A stretch of DNA of 64,000 bases, taken from Cyanodermella asteris (lineage: Eukaryota; Ascomycota; Lecanoromycetes; Ostropales; Stictidaceae). The stretch lies in assembly GCA_900618795.1 (NCBI GenBank), contig UYJD01000013.1:397418-461417 (forward strand), in the 5' to 3' direction. The notes below the pieces were generated by a model. It ran no database searches. It was not told where the DNA came from and saw only the letters and a program-made list of their open reading frames with translations. Each line of letters starts with the position of its first letter. The first letter of the stretch is position 1. This document shows, one piece after another, positions 10,806 through 20,447 of this stretch. The position numbers were made by a program, and so were the translations under genes.

Positions 10806-12447
10806 ATGATTGATTCAATTAACGACGCGTCGGCCTTGAAGGCATCCTTTGTGCTTGCAGCATCTCTGTGCGCCACTTGGTTGGCATTCCAGTTCTCAGC
10901 CAGACTGGCATACCGCCGCAAGTTGAAGCAAGTCAATGCTGCAGAACCTCCTAGATACCCGAACAAAGACCCAATCTTTGGGCTTGACTATTTTCAAAAA
11001 ATCGTTACAGCATTCAATACCTCAACCTTTTTGGATTTCACTTATCAAAACTTCGTCACGTACGGCTGGACGTTCCAGGTGAATGAGCTTGGCAAGACAG
11101 CGATCAAGACCACTGACCCGGCGATTTCCAAGGCCTTCCACACCACGAACTTCAACGATCTCGGGATACGCCCTCTACGTTGGGACAGCGGGCTCACCTT
11201 TTTTGGGCCTGGTATCACAATTGATGATGGATCAGCATGGCACACGCGACGTGCCTGGCTGCGACCTTCATTCGAACGTGTTCATATCGCCAACTTCGAG
11301 CGCTTGAGACGCCATGGTCAAAAGCTCATGTCTCTGCTTCCCAGCGATGGTTCAGCAATTGATCTCGCCCCGCTCTTTGCTCGCTTTGTGAGTACGAATA
11401 GCCTCTAGATAATCATTCGGACTGACGGACTGCTCAGAATCTCGACACATCTAGCGAATTCATCTTCGGTAAGAGTTTGAATGCGCTGGACAACCCGGAA
11501 GTGTCGGATAAATTCATCCACTCGTTCTCTTACGCTGTCAAAGGCGTGGCCATAAAGTACATGCTAGGCAAACGGCTCATGCATCTGCATCGCGACAAAG
11601 CATTCACAAAAGCTCGGGACGATGTCTACAAGCACGTTGACGATTGTGTAGAAGAAGCCCTGGAGCGACGTGAGAAGCGACTGGCAAAGGAGAAAGCTTC
11701 TGACCCTAAGACTGAGGAAGAGGATCGATTGAGGCTTGTCGACGAGCTAGCCATGGAGACGCAGGACAAAATTGACCTTCGCTACCAGGTCATTGCTGTA
11801 TTCAATCCAGCTCACAAACAGACAGGCGTCGCACTCACGAATGTGTTCTTCTTACTTGCAAGGCATCCCGACGTCTACGCGAAGCTGCGGACCGAGATTC
11901 TGCCCACTGCAGACCGGGAACTGACGTATGACTTACTGAAGAGCTACACCTTTGTCCAATATACTATCAAAGAGAGTAGGTTCTCTCGTTGCCACATGCA
12001 GACGCACAATACTGACCAACACCAGCGCATCGTCTCCTCACAATCGCTACCTTCAACGCCCGTCAAGCCCTCCGCGACTTCACGATCTCCACGGGAGGCG
12101 GCAAAGACGGCAAGTCCCCACTCTTTGTTCCCAAGGGCACAGTAGTTGAAGTCCACTATCGGGCCATGCACCGCCGGCCCGATATATGGGGCGATGACGC
12201 CGAGGAGTTCCGGCCTGAGCGCTGGCAAGACGCCAGGCCCGGGTTCGCGTACCTTCCTTTCGGTGGCGGCCCTCGCACGTGCATTGGACAGGAATTGGTC
12301 AATACGGAAGTTGCGTTCATGCTGGTCACGATGCTGCGGGCGTTTGGGAAGGTGGAGAGGCGGGACCCGGAGGTTGAGTGGTGCGAGTCGATGCAGATGG
12401 CGTTTGAGAGTAAGAATGGGGCGATTGTTGCTTTGCATCGAGCTTGA
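10806..12447 (+). CDS. Cytochrome P450 (CYP52-like style), complete
   Basis: Three exons: 10806-11387, 11438-11975, 12026-12447; both introns are 50 nt with GTGAGT/GTAGGT donors and CTGAC-type branch sites. 513 residues. N-terminal membrane anchor (KASFVLAASLCATWLAFQF), so ER-bound. C-helix WxxxR as WHTRR, I-helix region with PAHKQTGVALTN, K-helix ExxR as ETHR (its first codon spans the second intron), a PERW segment (FRPERW), and a canonical heme loop FGGGPRTCIG with the Cys ligand. Layout (NFNDLGIRPLR, FGPGIT, HTRRAWLRPSF) matches the CYP52/CYP539/CYP584-type alkane and fatty-acid hydroxylase group, but substrate is not assigned. The start ATG at 10806 is the first in frame. Its neighbour on the right is convergent. 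Confidence 0.92.
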
Positions 12448-12612
12448 TGGGCGCTGCAGATTGTTCTGCGGTCTATGTTGGTTCACGATGACCAATGCGA
12501 CGCCGTTCAACGAAGATACAAAGAGTCTATTTAAGGAGTGGAATGCGTCTGAATATTGCAGCCGCGTCTATTTATGTATGAGCGATGATTAAGCATCAAA
12601 TGGATCGTAAGT

Positions 12613-13900
12613 CTAGTTCCTCTGCCCGTGTCCACAACGCGAGCATCTATCCGCGGGCGCCAAAGCAAGCGACTCAGAAGGCCTCTTCTCTTGTGGCGTC
12701 AAGGGCGAGCTCACTTTATCAACATCGACCGCCCATAAGTTCTTCTTCCCGACGGCATACCCCGCCAACGCAATCGAGTCCGACGTCGTCTTACCTGGTG
12801 CCTCCCAAGTTCGGTAACCGGCGTTGCGGCCCAACTCGACGTCCCCCGACATCAAATCACTGGTGCTCTCGGTGTTGCTTCCGTGCCACGCCTTGTTCGT
12901 TCTCGAATCCGAAAATTTCAGTGTGCTGCCACCGAAGCTGCCCTTGAGACCTCGGACGATGCTGTTCACGCTCGTGTTCCTGAACAGAGGACGCAAGGTG
13001 ACGAGACATGCTGCTGTCACGGCGAGGCCTCCGTCGATGCAGGTGTAGTACATGACCAGCGTAATGACTTCCTTCTGGTCCAGTGGGATACCGAGCGCAA
13101 AGGCCCTCGCGATCTGGCCAAAGAGGATCGTTTGGGCGATATCGGTGCCAATGCAGGAACACCCTAGGGCAATGAGGATGCTGATGGCCAGCTTTTTGCC
13201 GACCGAAAGCCTCAGGCTCCAAATCAGAGGCTGAGGGAGTACCATTAGAGCGATATCGATGACCATGTCGGTGCCTGCAAGGCCCCTGGTCGGCGTGAAT
13301 CTCGCGCAGGTGGATTGTTCCGTCTTGGTGCCCCAGTATGAGGTGAGCTTGGCACCACATGACAGGTTGACCATGACGAAGAAAGTGACAGACCAGCCAA
13401 TGATGATTCCATACATGAGCTTGCAGATGATGTCGAAAGTGGAGTTCTTGTCGGAAACGAAGATTCGGCGGTAGAGTGAAACGATCGAGCATTTGACGAA
13501 GCCAAAAGCGATCACAAGCAGGATCTGGAAAGAGTAGAACAGTTTTGCGATGTCTTCTTTTGGAACCAGATATGCCTCAAGTGGTGGGTTGGTGAGTGCA
13601 TCGGAAGGGTAGCCAATGACTTTGTGAGCAACACCTGGTAATTGGTGAGCGTATGTCAAGTCGTTAGGGGAAATCAGACTTACCAATGAGCATGCAAATA
13701 CACATGCCGACGTACAGAAGTGCTCCTGGCACCATCAACCAGTCATCGACTCCGACCATATAGCCTTTACTCATACGGGTGTAGAAACGGAGACCCACGG
13801 CACCTATGCACATGAGAGGCAGAATCGTGGCTAGGGTAGCCACCTCCGCGGCGTTGACATAAGGAAACGTGAGGACATCCCACTCAGTCTCTCCCGACAT
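12613..13900 (-). CDS. Fungal rhodopsin-domain (PTH11-like) integral membrane protein
   Basis: Two exons, 13900-13684 and 13634-12613; intron 13635-13683 (49 nt, GTAAGT...CCAG) falls inside a Gly codon. 412 residues. Seven hydrophobic helices follow the fungal rhodopsin domain pattern: RFYTRMSKGYMVGVDDWLM after helix 1, FGFVKCSIVSLYRRIF, a conserved Cys in NLSCGAKL, TDMVIDIALMVLPQPLIW, and the helix-6/7 block ending in CLVTLRPLF. The C-terminal 110 residues are polar, probably cytosolic. There is no CFEM domain. The family includes PTH11-related putative GPCRs of plant pathogens and many uncharacterised proteins; a receptor role is inference. Converges on the P450 with 165 bp between stops. 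Confidence 0.88.
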
Positions 13901-15697
13901 GATGAGAAATTTGAGACTGGCGAATGTTCAAATTATTGAGACAAGAAGTGCTCGTGATTCGCAAGCCGGACACATCGAACGTGAAATGCACGAGAACAGG
14001 AAAGTCAGAAAACGACTTACAGGACCAGAGGAATACTATAAAGACATGCGGTCGATGTGTTGGAGCAGCCACGCGGATGGCTTGCCGGCATCTTTATCGT
14101 TGGTTGACAGCATGGCGTTTCACTCTGCTTTGTGCGCAGAGGCAAGGAGACGGCACCGCGTGGCAAGCTCGTGGGGCGGCAAGATCTTGTCACGAAAGTG
14201 CTCCCTGCTCAGATTGCCGTCATAGTTGATCCGTGATCAAAGAAGCAGAGGTCCTTCCATAGAAATGGGACTGGTTTCGTGCGTACGTGGCCGCTTCGGT
14301 CAAGGGGCAATAAGGAATCCGGAACCTCTCTTTGTGTAGGCACACGTTTGTGAGATCTTGTATCACACCATATTTTGACTCGAAGACATGCAAACCAACA
14401 TTCGAGCATTCTTTGTTTCGGTGATTTGGAATGGCGGCTCGGAAGACTCGAACTCAGCACATACCTTAAGTTGTGCGCCTGGTGATGTCGGTCATGGGAA
14501 TTCCGCTCCGTGAAAGCAGTCTCACTCAAGTATTTTCAACTCACGTGTATTCATGTAGATTCCATCATGAACAAGTGCCGACTAGATCAAGATTCGACTT
14601 CTACAGTCTGCACCAGAGATAGGAGGGCACTTCGTTGCAAGCCAGCGGCTCGACCTATCGGGAGCGCGGGAGAGTAGCTCACTGCAGAGATTACCAGTCT
14701 GCGAAGCAAGTGGGCTCGACTGCAGTTGTTACGCTGGGACGACACCTGCAACGCCTGTCCTTGTACAAGTAGGGAGAGTGTCCAAACAGCAATGATGTGT
14801 CGTCCTCCGAAGGTGCTGCAGGGAGTCGAATGGCAGCATCACGAATGGTCCCGTTTGATTACATAATCAGTCGGATATGTTGAAAGTCGTTCCTGCATAT
14901 CACCTCAGCCTTGACTTGTAACTCGCATGTTAGCTACTAGATTTGCCTCGCGCATTTCGCGCTTCGGTCACACGGTGCAGCCTTGTCTAATTGACTGGGA
15001 TGCTCTGATCTATTCCCGCCTTCGATGACATTTACCGTAAGGCATATCCGAGCTCTATACTTGTGTAGTACGGAAAGGGAGAACCCTGGCATATGGCAAT
15101 TTCTTCGTCCAATGAAACCCTTGTCAACATTTGAGCGGCTGACTGAATCCCAAGACTATTCGCAAGCTTACTATGACTGCACTCGTTATTGGACGCCTTC
15201 GACTTGCATCTTCCTGGTTCATGATTGTTCGTCACACTTACTAAAGACTCGTCACTCGCGTCTGTTGGCTATCGTAAATTCACAACATTACCATACAGAG
15301 GCAAATTGGGGCTGAGCTATCTGTGCACTACTCTGTGGGGCGATGCAGTCCGCGGTATGCCGGATGTCAATCGAATTCCGCGTTCACACGGGCTTTTTGG
15401 ATGTTCTGAACAACTATTTAAACCCTTCAAGTATATTCCCCTTTCGATCCGCAATGTGAACATTAAGTTTTTCTCTCTATTTGATGCTAGCGCACCCTGG
15501 ATAATTCATCCTTCCACCGCAGCAATGGCTGGTACCTCCGCCATCGTTCCGACCACGCCCATGTTGAGCCAACCCAGAACGGTCCCACCAAAAATCCAAC
15601 CAGTGCTCACACGAATGAACTCACTAGGCTTGTGCCCAGAGGACCGTGGCCATGGTATCTACGTCATGTGATCGTGAAAGTGCTTGCGGAAGGTCTT
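13901..15697. other. Gene-poor region, 1.8 kb
   Basis: No supported gene. The last 200 bp (15492-15697) are an open frame continuous with the next gene but without an ATG. It encodes a plausible protein stretch ending NELTRLVPRGPWPWYLR, so it probably contains part of a 5' exon whose start I could not locate. Confidence 0.45.
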
Positions 15698-17413
15698 ATG
15701 TTGGCAGCAATATGCTTGGGAGGGCGAGCGGTAATTGTTTACATCCGAGAGTTTCAAACGTTGGGAAGCAGTGTGACAATCGACCTTCAATTATCCGTAA
15801 TCGGTATCGTCAACAAGTTCATGGATCTATTGGTCACTAAGTCCCTCGAAGACATAGCCACCGTGTGGCTCACCCAGAACATGTACCACAGCGAGATTCG
15901 GTTGGCCGACTTTGAGCTTGGGCAGGAGCTGACCAAACCTTGGAAATCTATAGGAGCGTTCATCTCACGTCGGCGGAACTTGAAACGAGAACATGCCGGA
16001 AAGCTTCGATTCTTCCTCACGCTTGCCTGCTCATTCTGCCTCATGTTCTTGGGTCTTGCGTTCAATACTGTCGGGATACCGAAAGTGCGGTGGTGGCCCG
16101 ATCCCTGGAATGCCCCACTGCACCGATACCCTCGGCCAGAATTCCAGGGAGATGGACTCGACTGGACCAACTTCGAAGCCTCAGCTTTGGGCATGGTCGG
16201 CGGTCAGAGTCTTCCTCTAGCTGTAACGGCTGCAAATAGCCTAATAGCAGCTTCAATAGTTACATCATTCGGCCGTCATTTCAAAGCAAGCTTTGACAAG
16301 CAACCTCGAGGTTGGTATATATTTTCAGACGAGGATGGCATATTCACAGCAATGGACACGCGATATAACGGAACCATAAGTCGTGGCTTCGCGGCACGCT
16401 CGCTGGCTGCCGATATGCTACAACGCTATCTCACCAATGATCCGTCGCTCCCGCGTGCGAAAGGATCCGACGCATTGCTCGGAGATCTCGAAATGATCTG
16501 GCCATCCGCAGCTGTCTCATGCGGTCCAGTTGACGCCAAGTCGCCAACGCTGCCTACAGGTACATCAATATCAAGCTTCGTGGGCACCGGGAATTCGTCG
16601 TCGGGTACCCACTCATCTTTTGAGCTTTTTCTACTGCCTACCGAAGGTTCATCTGGATATCGCTGTCTGGTTTCAGTTGAGATGGTAGCTTTCAAAACGT
16701 TCGCCTACATCGACGGGGCCAATGACCATGATGCGGGTTTATCTATCCCAGTCGTTAACACGCCTGCTCGACCACGTCCAGCCACGTCAATTGACGGAAA
16801 AATCGCACGTAATCTGGCTGTACGACTGAGCGATGTTATTCCATACCTGGACAGGATTTTTTGTGATGGGCTAGAACCCAATGCTGCAAGTTTCTTGCTG
16901 AAGACAGCCCAGAATCTCAGAACATACCGCCCCGAATACGACAGTGATTCTGCAGCTCTTGGTCCGTCCGTGGCGTTGATAGCGAATCATCTCCTAGCAA
17001 TTGCGCAATGGAACATGACACTATCAGAGACGGACTACATCGACACAGCGCCTCCCCAATTCCAGGTAGTTGGTTCTGGTCCCCGACTCTTGTGGGAATG
17101 GGCAGCTGCGGGCATTCTCGCTCCTCTGCTTTTTGCCTGCACCTTTGGCATATTACAGATCTTTTACTATCGAGTAGTGCCTGGAGAATGGCTGAAACCG
17201 GCCGGCATGCTTGCTGCAGCTTATTCCTCCACGCGTTTGGGCGACATCCATACTGCTAAAGAATGCTCGCGGAGCTCAAGCTGGGCATTCGCAATACTGG
17301 CAATAGAGTTGATATTATTGCTCGCCGCGGCGATGAGCCTCCGCTGTCTGACCTTCTTGATAAGACAAAGACCTACTCGTGGAGGCGCTAGGCTACACGT
17401 GCGATTATCATAA
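15698..17413 (+). CDS. Uncharacterised multi-pass membrane protein (5' end unresolved)
   Basis: Not recognised as a named family. The open frame from the first in-frame ATG encodes 571 residues. Hydrophobic segments lie at the N-terminus (MLAAICLGGRAVIVYI), after the basic cluster SRRRNLKREHAGK (FFLTLACSFCLMFLGLAF), and near the C-terminus (WAAAGILAPLLFACTFGILQ and SWAFAILAIELILLLAAAM). Between them is a long, probably non-cytosolic loop with several N-x-S/T sites. The organisation resembles the many fungal hypothetical membrane proteins with a large luminal or extracellular loop. The frame extends 5' to 15492 without ATG, so the true protein is probably longer by at least one exon. No frameshift or stop in the body. 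Confidence 0.6.
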   Translation: MLAAICLGGRAVIVYIREFQTLGSSVTIDLQLSVIGIVNKFMDLLVTKSLEDIATVWLTQNMYHSEIRLADFELGQELTKPWKSIGAFISRRRNLKREHAGKLRFFLTLACSFCLMFLGLAFNTVGIPKVRWWPDPWNAPLHRYPRPEFQGDGLDWTNFEASALGMVGGQSLPLAVTAANSLIAASIVTSFGRHFKASFDKQPRGWYIFSDEDGIFTAMDTRYNGTISRGFAARSLAADMLQRYLTNDPSLPRAKGSDALLGDLEMIWPSAAVSCGPVDAKSPTLPTGTSISSFVGTGNSSSGTHSSFELFLLPTEGSSGYRCLVSVEMVAFKTFAYIDGANDHDAGLSIPVVNTPARPRPATSIDGKIARNLAVRLSDVIPYLDRIFCDGLEPNAASFLLKTAQNLRTYRPEYDSDSAALGPSVALIANHLLAIAQWNMTLSETDYIDTAPPQFQVVGSGPRLLWEWAAAGILAPLLFACTFGILQIFYYRVVPGEWLKPAGMLAAAYSSTRLGDIHTAKECSRSSSWAFAILAIELILLLAAAMSLRCLTFLIRQRPTRGGARLHVRLS

Positions 17414-17762
17414 GAGGCATGCATATCTAGTAAGGACTTGGGAGTATTCATGGTAGCAAGGAATCGATGCTTCGCACTGCAACCTGATCACGCGTTGTGC
17501 AACGCCACACATCTATATTCAATGATACAACAGATCGCAATAGGCGTAGCAAGGTGAGAAAGTTGTCAAGATCGAAGGAGCTCAACACCGCGGCCCAAGC
17601 TCGACGTCGTCAACGCCATTGCCGTGATCTGCGGCGTGAGCTGGCCCGATCAGAAACCGAAATATCGTAAAACACTCCACATTGCTTGCCGCTCTTGTCA
17701 TTCGCTCCGCCCAATGACACGATGAGTTCGCGGTCCAGATAGACCATCTCTCTCGTGTATAC
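17414..17762. other. Intergenic, 349 bp
   Basis: Between the orphan membrane protein and the small membrane protein. Presumed terminator and promoter; nothing else seen. Confidence 0.5.
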
Positions 17763-18093
17763 ATGCACCCTTTCTCCATCCTGACCCTCGGCATCTTCGT
17801 TGCCGGCTACATCACCGCTCGCTGGGACCTCGTCACTCGCTTGCATGAGCTAGCAACCTTCGCCTGGGACCATGGGATTGTGGTACGATCATCAACTACC
17901 AGTAGCTCCACCTGCAGCTTACTGACAAGCACAGACGCGAACTGCCAAAGCTGTCGCACTTCTTTCCCTCGTCTTCGTCCTGCTGGTCATCCCCGCCGCA
18001 AGAATCGCCGTCAGCGAAGCAGAGGAACATCCCCGGTCAACCGAGACAGGCATCTCCGCGCGTGAGCAATTGCGTAGACGGGGATCCTTTTGA
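17763..18093 (+). CDS. Small conserved-looking membrane protein, 92 aa
   Basis: Two exons, 17763-17882 and 17935-18093; intron 17883-17934 is 52 nt with GTACGA donor, ACTGAC branch and CACAG acceptor. Splicing joins an N-terminal hydrophobic segment (MHPFSILTLGIFVAGYITA) to a second (VALLSLVFVLLVIPAAR), followed by a charged tail ending LRRRGSF. The unspliced frame loses the second helix, so the intron is well supported. Function unknown; a two-helix ER or mitochondrial membrane protein is a guess. Its stop is only 27 bp before the GPI1 ATG. Confidence 0.7.
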
Positions 18094-18120
18094 AGAGCTG
18101 GAATATGCCATTGCGATACT

Positions 18121-20270
18121 ATGCCACATGATGGAGCATTGCTGCGCGTGTTCTGGCCCTCTGATGCCCCTAGGACGGGCGCCACCGGCGTGGTGGTAGG
18201 ATGGAGGAATTCGGATCTGGACATTTTCGTCGTTTGCGTTCTGGAAGAGGTGGAGGCGAAACTGGTCGAAGGGGGACTTCGGGCTGGGACTCTGTTTCGT
18301 CGACAGCCACATCCTGTTGAGCGCTTGCTGGATCTATGTGGCAATCCGACGGTTACCGTCGTTGGCACGATCAATCCAACGACGAAGCCATCCAATTTCG
18401 AGACCACAAATCTGTCCTTCTGTATGCCAGCCGGAACATCGATACCGCAACTGTTGTATCCAGAGGGTATCGGTCTCTTCGCGCAGGTCATCATCTACCA
18501 AAAGCCGTCCCCAATCAGGATGCAGTATCTATCACTGCAACCCATACCGCTGGCTCTCGATGATAAGCGACACAACTTTCGTACGACCTCCGAAGAACAA
18601 GAAAGACACAAGGCACGTCTGATTGAGAAGTTACGCTTGCATACAGTGGTGCACCATCGACCTACTCAGAAAGAGCTCCTCTTGCCGTCTGTGCTCAACC
18701 AGATCAATTGCTCTGCGGAACTTGGTGGTCTCATTCTGAAAAACGTGAGCCTTGTCGGTTCGCGCATAAAGAGAGCACACAGTGTTAGCGAAAGGGTAGT
18801 AGAGTCGGCGAGCAACGTCTGGGGCTACATGATCGAATTGGTGTGGCAGTTTCTGATGGCCTACGTCTGGCCTGTGGTAACCAGGACCTTCAAATCTGGA
18901 CTTCTCTGCAATAGAATAGCTGCAGAAGTGATGCTCACAGTTCTCGAATTTCGACTTTACAAGGACTCTGCTGCTCTCAAAGACGTCTCCGCCACGGCAC
19001 AACAAATCGACATCCGCTTGCAGCAGTTCTGTTACTGGCCTGTCCAATATACAACACTGAGAAAGCGGCGAGACAACTGGCTCAGCATTACCGATAGTCA
19101 CCCTGACTACATCCGTTTCTACAACAGTCTGTGGCTGGTTGCGAACGATGTGATTATCGGTATTGCGGCGGGGACATTCATTTTGGACAATGCAGAATGG
19201 GTAGCGTACACGCTCAGAAATCTGCAAACGGACTACACTCTGCAAGGGCTTTCTGGCATGATAGTCTGGCTGACCGACTGGCCTGCAGGTCTGAAACTAA
19301 ACAACGAGCTGGCGATATTCCTCGGTGATCTGTTCCTCTGGGTGATGGACTACTGGGGCAGTTGTATGACAAACTTACAACCTTGGCTTCCACATCTCGT
19401 GTTTTTCTTTGGCATCACCAGCTTCGCCGGCGCAAGCATGCCTATAGCTATGCTCTCAGACCTTCTCTCCCTTCTGACCATTCACATCTACTCCTTTTAC
19501 GTGGCATCGGCGAGGATCTACCACTGGCAGCTTACAATCATCGTCTCCCTGTTCCACCTGTTTAGGGGCAAAAAGCACAACGTTCTCCGCAACCGAATCG
19601 ATTCTTGCGACTACGACCTCGACCAGCTCTTGCTTGGGACCATCCTATTTACTCTACTTGTGTTTCTGCTGCCAACCGTCATCGTCTTCTACCTCACTTT
19701 CGCCTTCGCCCGAGTAGTCATAATCGCGCTAAAAGCCGGGCTCGATACGATGCTGGCGTGCCTCAATCATTTCCCCTTGTTCGCATTGATGCTCAAAATT
19801 AAAGACCCCGAGCGTCTACCGGGTGGAATTTCTTTCGAGCTTCTTGATAGCCCGGCAGCGCGCGAAGGAGATCTCTCGGCACGGGACTGTCCGCCGACCT
19901 CATACGTTGCCCTTAAAGTAAGTTGAGAGGTCCAATAACCTCTGCCAGCAGGCCAAACTAATATGTCGTCGTACAGTCCGTCTCACTGTCGCTGCAATCA
20001 ATTCTCACATCTTACTTTAAGCTTAGCCAGCGACTGCGGCAGCATTACTTGTCTTTCAGCGTTGTGCTCTCGCTTCTCTCCGGACAATTCGTCCCGCCGA
20101 TACATCGAAAGTCGCTTTACAGCCTACAATATAGTATGCTCCCAGCAGAGCGATACATGGTGAATGAGATGTGGGAGCGGCTCATGGAGCCGAGGGCCAC
20201 GAAAAATACAAAGGGGAATGGCGTGCCAAAGGTCCCGCCAAATGCGATGCACATGCGCAGATCAAGATGA
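18121..20270 (+). CDS. GPI1: GPI-GlcNAc transferase subunit Gpi1 (PIG-Q)
   Basis: Two exons, 18121-19917 and 19977-20270; 59-nt intron (GTAAGT...TACAG). 696 residues. Part of the ER complex that makes GlcNAc-phosphatidylinositol, the first step of GPI anchor synthesis; Gpi1 stabilises the complex around the catalytic PIG-A/Gpi3. Seen: N-terminal LLRVFWPSD and VVGWRNSDLDIFVV, a membrane-rich C-terminal half with FYNSLWLVANDVIIGI, IYHWQLTIIVSLFHLFRGKKHNVLRNRIDS, and after the intron HYLSFSVVLSLLSGQF and the ERY/E-x-W block. The RGKKxNxLRxRxDS stretch is characteristic of the family. The start ATG is the first in frame and leaves almost no room for an independent promoter. Confidence 0.95.
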
Positions 20271-20447
20271 TAAGATATGAATCAAAGTAATTGAAGTTGA
20301 CTATCTCGATGGACAAGCTATGACTTCGAGAAGCTAAGCTACTTCAAACCTCTTCAGTGTGATTGAGAACTAGACACTAACCCGAACGCCGGCTCCTCAA
20401 CGCCCCAAAAGTCGCCATATTTCAGATATTGTACAATACAAAGCCGC

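Noticed and set aside
12857-13492. 211-residue minus frame within the PTH11-like gene
   Set aside because: His/Arg-rich shadow frame; the seven-helix frame is clearly the real one.
3-13900. Secondary-metabolite cluster (two P450s, peroxidase, ABC transporter, PTH11-like protein)
   Set aside because: No polyketide synthase, NRPS, terpene cyclase or pathway regulator is present, and a general cyclin and HMT1 sit between the P450s.
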